Shown in pieces: positions 59,638-64,000 of a stretch of DNA of 64,000 nt. The stretch covers positions 41,134,854 to 41,198,853 of the forward strand of contig NC_133774.1 in assembly GCF_003597395.2 (NCBI RefSeq), in the 5' to 3' direction. Source of the DNA: Chelonoidis abingdonii (Eukaryota > Chordata > Testudines > Testudinidae). Positions within the stretch are counted from its first letter, which is position 1, and every line of letters starts with the position of its first letter. The notes beneath the pieces were generated by a model. That model saw only the letters and a list, made by a program, of their open reading frames with translations. It did no database searches and was not told where the DNA came from. The position numbers and the translations under genes were made by a program.

Positions 59638-60744
59638 TGTCATAAATAGATAGGTAAGGTAAGGGTTAAGTTTCTTTTACCTGGAAAGGGTAACCAAACA
59701 CCTGACCAGAGGACCAATCAGAGAACTGGATTTCTAAGTCAAGGCGGGAATTTGGATACTGGGTCTTTGTTTTCATCGGACTGTGAGTAAATCAAGGTTT
59801 CCTCCTACTCCTTCTTATTTCAAATACTTATACCAAAAGTCTGTGAGTACAAAGAAACCCCAAAGCAATTCGGCAAGGGACTTGGGTTGTACGAATAGAT
59901 GGGATGGCTGTGTTCTTTTTAAGTTGTTTCTCGCTGTGAGTTAACAAGCTTCCCTGCCTAACTGATCTTATCTCCAGTGTCAACACATCTGTGCAGTACA
60001 AAGGAACCCCCCAGCAATTCGGCTATGGGGACTTGGGGTTTATTTAACTGTATGATTGATTGTTGACTGGTTAATCGGGCTATCTTTAATCGACTGTTTT
60101 TATATTTTCTATCAAGAAGGACCTGTATGGAGTTTCTTAATGGCAAGATTATTTTTTATATTTTCTTTATCTTTTTTATATAAACTTTTCTTTTAAAACG
60201 TGTGTGGAAGTTTCTTTTCCAGGGAGGCAAAGGGGGAAGGGAAAGCCGAGGCTTGTGGGCCTATTTTCCTATTGCTTTGCAGGAAGAGCAGGCTACGGGA
60301 AAGGAAAAGAATCACCTCTTATATCCAGGTATTCTGTCTCCTCACGGGAAAGGCAGGCAGGGAAAGGCAAAGCCAAGCTGTTGTTTTTGCATCTCAAAAT
60401 TGTCCTGAGGGCAGAGAACGCTTATCTCTTGGAAGCAGAGAAGCCGGTTTCTTGGCAAGCCCTGGGAAGGAGGGGGGGGAAGGGAGTTTCTCCCTTGCTT
60501 TAGCATCCAAGGCATTTGAATCTGGTGCCCCCAAGGAGGGTTGGGGAGCACCGAGAGAGAGAAAGGGGGGATCAGGCCCATCAATTCCTGGTCTGGTGCC
60601 AGCGAGAATATCCAAGCTGGTAGGTGAGCTTGGGGGGAGTTCAGGTAAGCCCCCAGATTTTGGACGCAAAAGTCCAGGTTTGGGACAGGACCAGATTGTG
60701 GACACTAAAGTCCAGGTCTGGGACTGGGAGGCTAGATTACCACA
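59638..60744 (+). mobile_element. Solo LTR, 1.1 kb, with 5-bp target duplication
   Basis: It starts tgtcataaatag and ends gattaccaca, the TG...CA form of LTRs. ggagc stands on both sides (59633-59637, 60745-60749). A T-rich stretch with 'tatataaacttttcttttaaaac' (60176-60198) precedes a GC-richer 3' part. No internal viral genes are next to it, so it is a recombined solo LTR. Overlapping frames at 60200-60766 are chance reads. The family is common in turtles as far as I recall; class not determined. Confidence 0.85.
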
Positions 60745-60749
60745 GGAGC

Positions 60750-61640
60750 AAGAAGAAGATTTCTGATGATCTTGGTGAAGTGTTTGAAGTAAATGTCAGA
60801 GTAATGGTGGGCAGCAGTAGGATACTTGTCATTGCTCTGGAGGAAGTGTTTACTGAAGGGACTGCATTAGGCAATGTGAACTGAGGTTTTTCCAGATAAT
60901 TGTGTGGACTACTACTTAAAAGCAATAACATGAAAATACATGATAGCTATCACACAGGATATTATGGACATTCTGTAAACTTTGTGATGTTCAAGAGAGA
61001 GCTGTTTGTCATTGTGCAGTCTTATTGATAAAGGCTAGACATCTGTTCAATAGAGCCCTGTCACTGATCAGAGAGATATTGTTTATTAAGTGAGAGACTA
61101 TAACCAAAAACATTAGGCTTTTTCTGGTAGGGAGAAGTGCAATTACAAATTCAGAATGGATTGTGTTGGAGTACATGGTGGGGAAGGAGAGGGTTGCTTT
61201 GTATCTCTAGCAAACCTGGTACAAATATTTTAGTACAGTTTTAGAACTACGTGACTTGTCATCAAATAGCATAACTTTAAAGTAATTTATCTTTCCTTCA
61301 CAAATTCAACAAATCCACCATATTCAACCAAAAGAACACTTTCTTTTAACATATTTCTGGATACCAGCAATTGTGAAGCATTTTGTCAACCTCAGGTAAT
61401 ACTTGAGAGTGGATTTCAAACATAGCCATGCATGGAAACTATATCCTACCCAAACTTTGCATTCTGTGGCTCCATGCAGAGTAAAACTTCATCAGGATTT
61501 AGTATATATAATAAAGAGAATAGAATGTACTGGAGCAGCCTACGTTTGGAGTACTTCAGATGCTGCCACCTCCTGAAGCCAGGAAAACTGCTCTCATTCA
61601 CATATTCTGCTCTCAGTGCCAATGAACTGTTATGAACCAG
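60750..61640. other. Intergenic, no feature seen
   Basis: AT-rich sequence between the first solo LTR and a diverged repeat. Open frames at 60624-60884 and 61432-61646 (both strands) lack domains. Confidence 0.45.
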
Positions 61641-61649
61641 GGTCAAGAA

Positions 61650-61800
61650 AGATACTGTTGGTCTGATTTGTCAGAAATGCTGAGTAACCTTAGTTCCTGT
61701 TGACTTCAGAAAGTCCTGATTTTTGTAAAGGTCCTTCGTTTGGCCTCCAATTTTGTGGGTGCAATTTTTCACAGGTGCAAATTCTTTACTCAAACATCTT
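61650..61800. repeat. Diverged interspersed repeat
   Basis: 'tgatttgtcagaaatgctgagtaacc', 'gttcctgttgacttcagaaa' and 'ccaattttgtgggtgcaattttt' follow the reptilian repeat I recall as 'cagattttcagaggtgctgagcacc...cccattgacttcagtggg'. It resembles the fragment at 3530-3610 ('tttttgtaggtgcagttttg'). Confidence 0.45.
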
Positions 61801-61970
61801 CATTTGATTTTTAGTGTGATCAGACAGCTAAACAGGTGCTAGCATGTATGTCTAATAGCTTTATTTCTCTTGAGCCTTGAGCGGTTATTTCATAAAATTA
61901 TGTGGAACTGGAACACAATCCTATGCACTATCAACCTGCAGTACCATGGGGAAAATTAATGTTTTATTGG

Positions 61971-62866
61971 TGTCATAAAGCATAAGTCCTGATTCTGAAC
62001 CTTAGTGTCCAAAATGTGGGTGCCTGCATGAAACCTCCAAGCTTAATTACCAGCTTAGATCTGATAGCGCTGCCACCAGCCAGGAATTCCAGTGCCTGGT
62101 TCACTCTGGTCTCCCCCAAACCTTCCCTGGGGGACCCCAAGACTCAGATGCCCTGAGTCTCACAACAAAGGGAAATAACCCCCTCCCCTTGTCTCCTCTT
62201 TACTTCCTCCCAGGCTTCCCCTCCCTGGATGGCCCTGGATGACCACCCTATTTCAATTCCTTGAAACACAAACCAGAGAGATCAGGTTTCTCTCACCCTC
62301 ACTCAGAGTCCCTGCAAATGCAAGCTTTGTAACTCTAACCCAAAGAGATTTTCTTTCCCCCTGTCTTCTCCTCCAGCCAATTCCTGGTGAGCTGCTGCAG
62401 ACTCATCCCCTTGAGCTCCCCACTGGGAAAAATCCAACAGGTCTAAAAGAAAGCTTTATATAAAAAAAGAAAAAAGACATAAAATAGGTACTCTGTATCA
62501 GGTGACCAATAATACTAGGGTTATGGCTTAAAAGAAAAAAATGAATAAACAGCCTTATCCAAAAAGAAAATCCAATTTAAAACATTCCATCAACTACACA
62601 CATATAAATACAAAACCATATAGACCTACTGTCTTGTCTACCTTTGTACTTACAACTGGAAACAGAAGATTAGAAAGCCTGGAGATAGAGAGATCACACT
62701 CAAGTCGAAGAGCAACAGAATGAAACAAACCACACCCAAATACTTCCCTCCCTTGAGATTTGAAAAATCTTGTTTCCTGATTGGTCCTCTGGTCAGGTGT
62801 TTGGTTCCCTTTGTTAACCCTTTACAGGTAAAAGAAACATTAACCCTTAGCTATCTGTTTATGAGA
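61971..62866 (-). mobile_element. Solo LTR, 0.9 kb, opposite orientation, with 5-bp target duplication
   Basis: attgg stands at 61966-61970 and 62867-62871. On the minus strand it runs from tctcataaacagatagctaa to ctttatgaca. Its first ~100 bases resemble the LTR at 59638 (shared 'ccaaacacctgaccagagga' and 'ccaatcag'), but the rest differs, so they are related subfamilies rather than one insertion. The start reads TC where TG is expected, a likely mutation. Open frames inside (62239, 62541) are not genes. Confidence 0.85.
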
Positions 62867-62871
62867 ATTGG

Positions 62872-64000
62872 CCAGAGGGATAAATCACCCAAACACTGAG
62901 ACAGCAGCCTCTTCACCATGGGAGACATTAAGAGCTCCATGAAACTGCATCCATCTCTTCTCCACCATCTTCCTTGAATCCCAGACATTCAGCTTTGGAA
63001 TCACATTCAGGTCATCGCTAAATCCTATCACATCTCTATAAATCCATCATTTCTTTGTTTTTTCTACTTATCAATATCTTCATTTAGGTTTCTCTCACCT
63101 CATTCTCTCTGCCCTACCCCACTTCCTTGCATTCAAGATGTCTCGGTCAAACTAGGCTTCACTACATGCTGCTCTGATTATCTCTCTTTCTAGGATCACT
63201 TTGGTACTCTGTACCTCTGAAACACCGGACAGTCTTAAGGTGTCGAAATAGAAATGTAGGTGCCTAATTTTAGGCACCCACTCTTGGAAACCTTTGTTCT
63301 GAATCTTGATAGGGCACAATACAAAATTCAAATAAAATAAAGCTGCCTTGGAATCCTGCAACTGTTCCAAACTCTATTACATTTTTACTTAGGTGTTTGT
63401 GCTCATCCCACTTCATTCTTTCTCTTCTGTTTCCTTGGCTTGCATCGCCTTCTTTACCTGGTGTGCTATAGTTAGAGGCAGAAAGAAGCAACTTATGTAC
63501 AGGTGCATGGCTGATTACATGCACATTCCACGGAAGAGGTATTGTGAGATTTTTTTCAGAATATGAAAAGTGATCTATGGGAGATGGAATACAATTTCTG
63601 TTCTTGGGCTTGTATTCAGTGTGATAACATTACAGGAATTTGAATAATGATGGTATAAAACAAGCTTGACACGGGGAGTGCTCATAAAGATATGAAAATG
63701 GATGTAAGACTTGCTTGTTTGATTACATTAACTCCACTTTAGGAAAGGAAGATCCTGTGAACGATCAAGGAAGTGAAATGAGATGTCCATTAAAACCAAA
63801 TGGAATACACATCAGTTTAAAAAATCCATTTCAGATAACTAAAGTGTACTGTTTTTATTAGGGATGTGTGGACTTCTGAAATTTTGGAATTTCAGTTCTC
63901 ACACTTCTCCAGGCTTCCTGAAGTTGCAAGTAGAAAGTTATATTAGATGTGTTAGGAACTGATTTTTTTTTTAAATTGTCAGAAGTTTAGTAGGACAGTT
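62872..64000. other. Intergenic to window end, no gene seen
   Basis: AT-rich. A short phrase 'gtgcctaattttaggcacccact' (63260-63282) belongs to the 36325/54175 repeat type. Minus-strand frames at 63152-63524 lack recognisable domains. Confidence 0.45.

Noticed and set aside
60200..60766. 188-codon + frame
   Set aside because: Lies almost wholly within the solo LTR; compositionally biased and without retroviral or cellular motifs.
59638..62866. A provirus with two LTRs
   Set aside because: The LTR-like units are in opposite orientation, have different target duplications and contain no viral genes between them.
1..64000. CRISPR array, operon, phage or bacterial island
   Set aside because: No regularly spaced direct repeats, no dense coding, and clear vertebrate introns and repeats throughout.

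Overview
This is vertebrate nuclear DNA, most likely from a turtle. The protein-coding content is small, on the + strand, and spliced with GT-AG junctions. Nearly everything else is intron, 3' untranslated or intergenic sequence full of interspersed repeats: CR1 and L2-like LINEs, hAT elements with 8-bp target-site duplications (TSDs), a DIRS-like retroelement, solo LTRs and MIR-like SINEs. The repeat mixture is the basis for 'turtle'. It rests on my recollection of reptile repeats, so crocodilian or another sauropsid is not excluded. No CRISPR array, operon, bacterial gene or other prokaryotic feature was seen.

Layout. 1-1155 is the 3' part of LRRC70 (synleurin), a single-exon leucine-rich-repeat membrane protein. 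The last three coding exons of IPO11 (importin-11) follow at 11526-11621, 16780-16864 and 32823-32987. Their reading phases join perfectly and end at a stop codon. LRRC70 therefore lies in an IPO11 intron on the same strand, the arrangement known in human. After about 33 kb I find no further gene. In mammals a gene-poor interval follows IPO11, and this window agrees.

Repeat architecture. The 5.2-kb and 16-kb IPO11 introns hold a CR1 copy (17.08-18.50 kb), a DIRS-like element reduced to its Gag region between inverted terminal repeats (19.95-22.58 kb), a truncated U4 snRNA pseudogene inside a MIR-like SINE (24.40 kb), and the decayed ORF of an uncharacterised multicopy protein family (25.34-27.61 kb). 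That ORF carries a small hAT MITE inside it, and a composite element follows in which one hAT MITE sits inside another (27.62-29.28 kb). The intergenic half holds several more MITEs with clear TSDs, a 1.6-kb hAT foldback element inserted in a CR1 copy (49.00-50.64 kb), a long antisense CR1 (54.39-55.33 kb) and two solo LTRs in opposite orientation, each with its own 5-bp TSD (59.64-60.74 and 61.97-62.87 kb).

How the genes relate. LRRC70 and IPO11 are not known to share a function. Their link is positional: a nested gene on the same strand with possible read-through transcription. No new functional system stands out. The most unusual items are the uncharacterised ORF relic, the Gag-only DIRS-like element, the hAT foldback and its deletion derivative, the U4/MIR chimera, and a CR1 copy whose 3' segment appears inverted.
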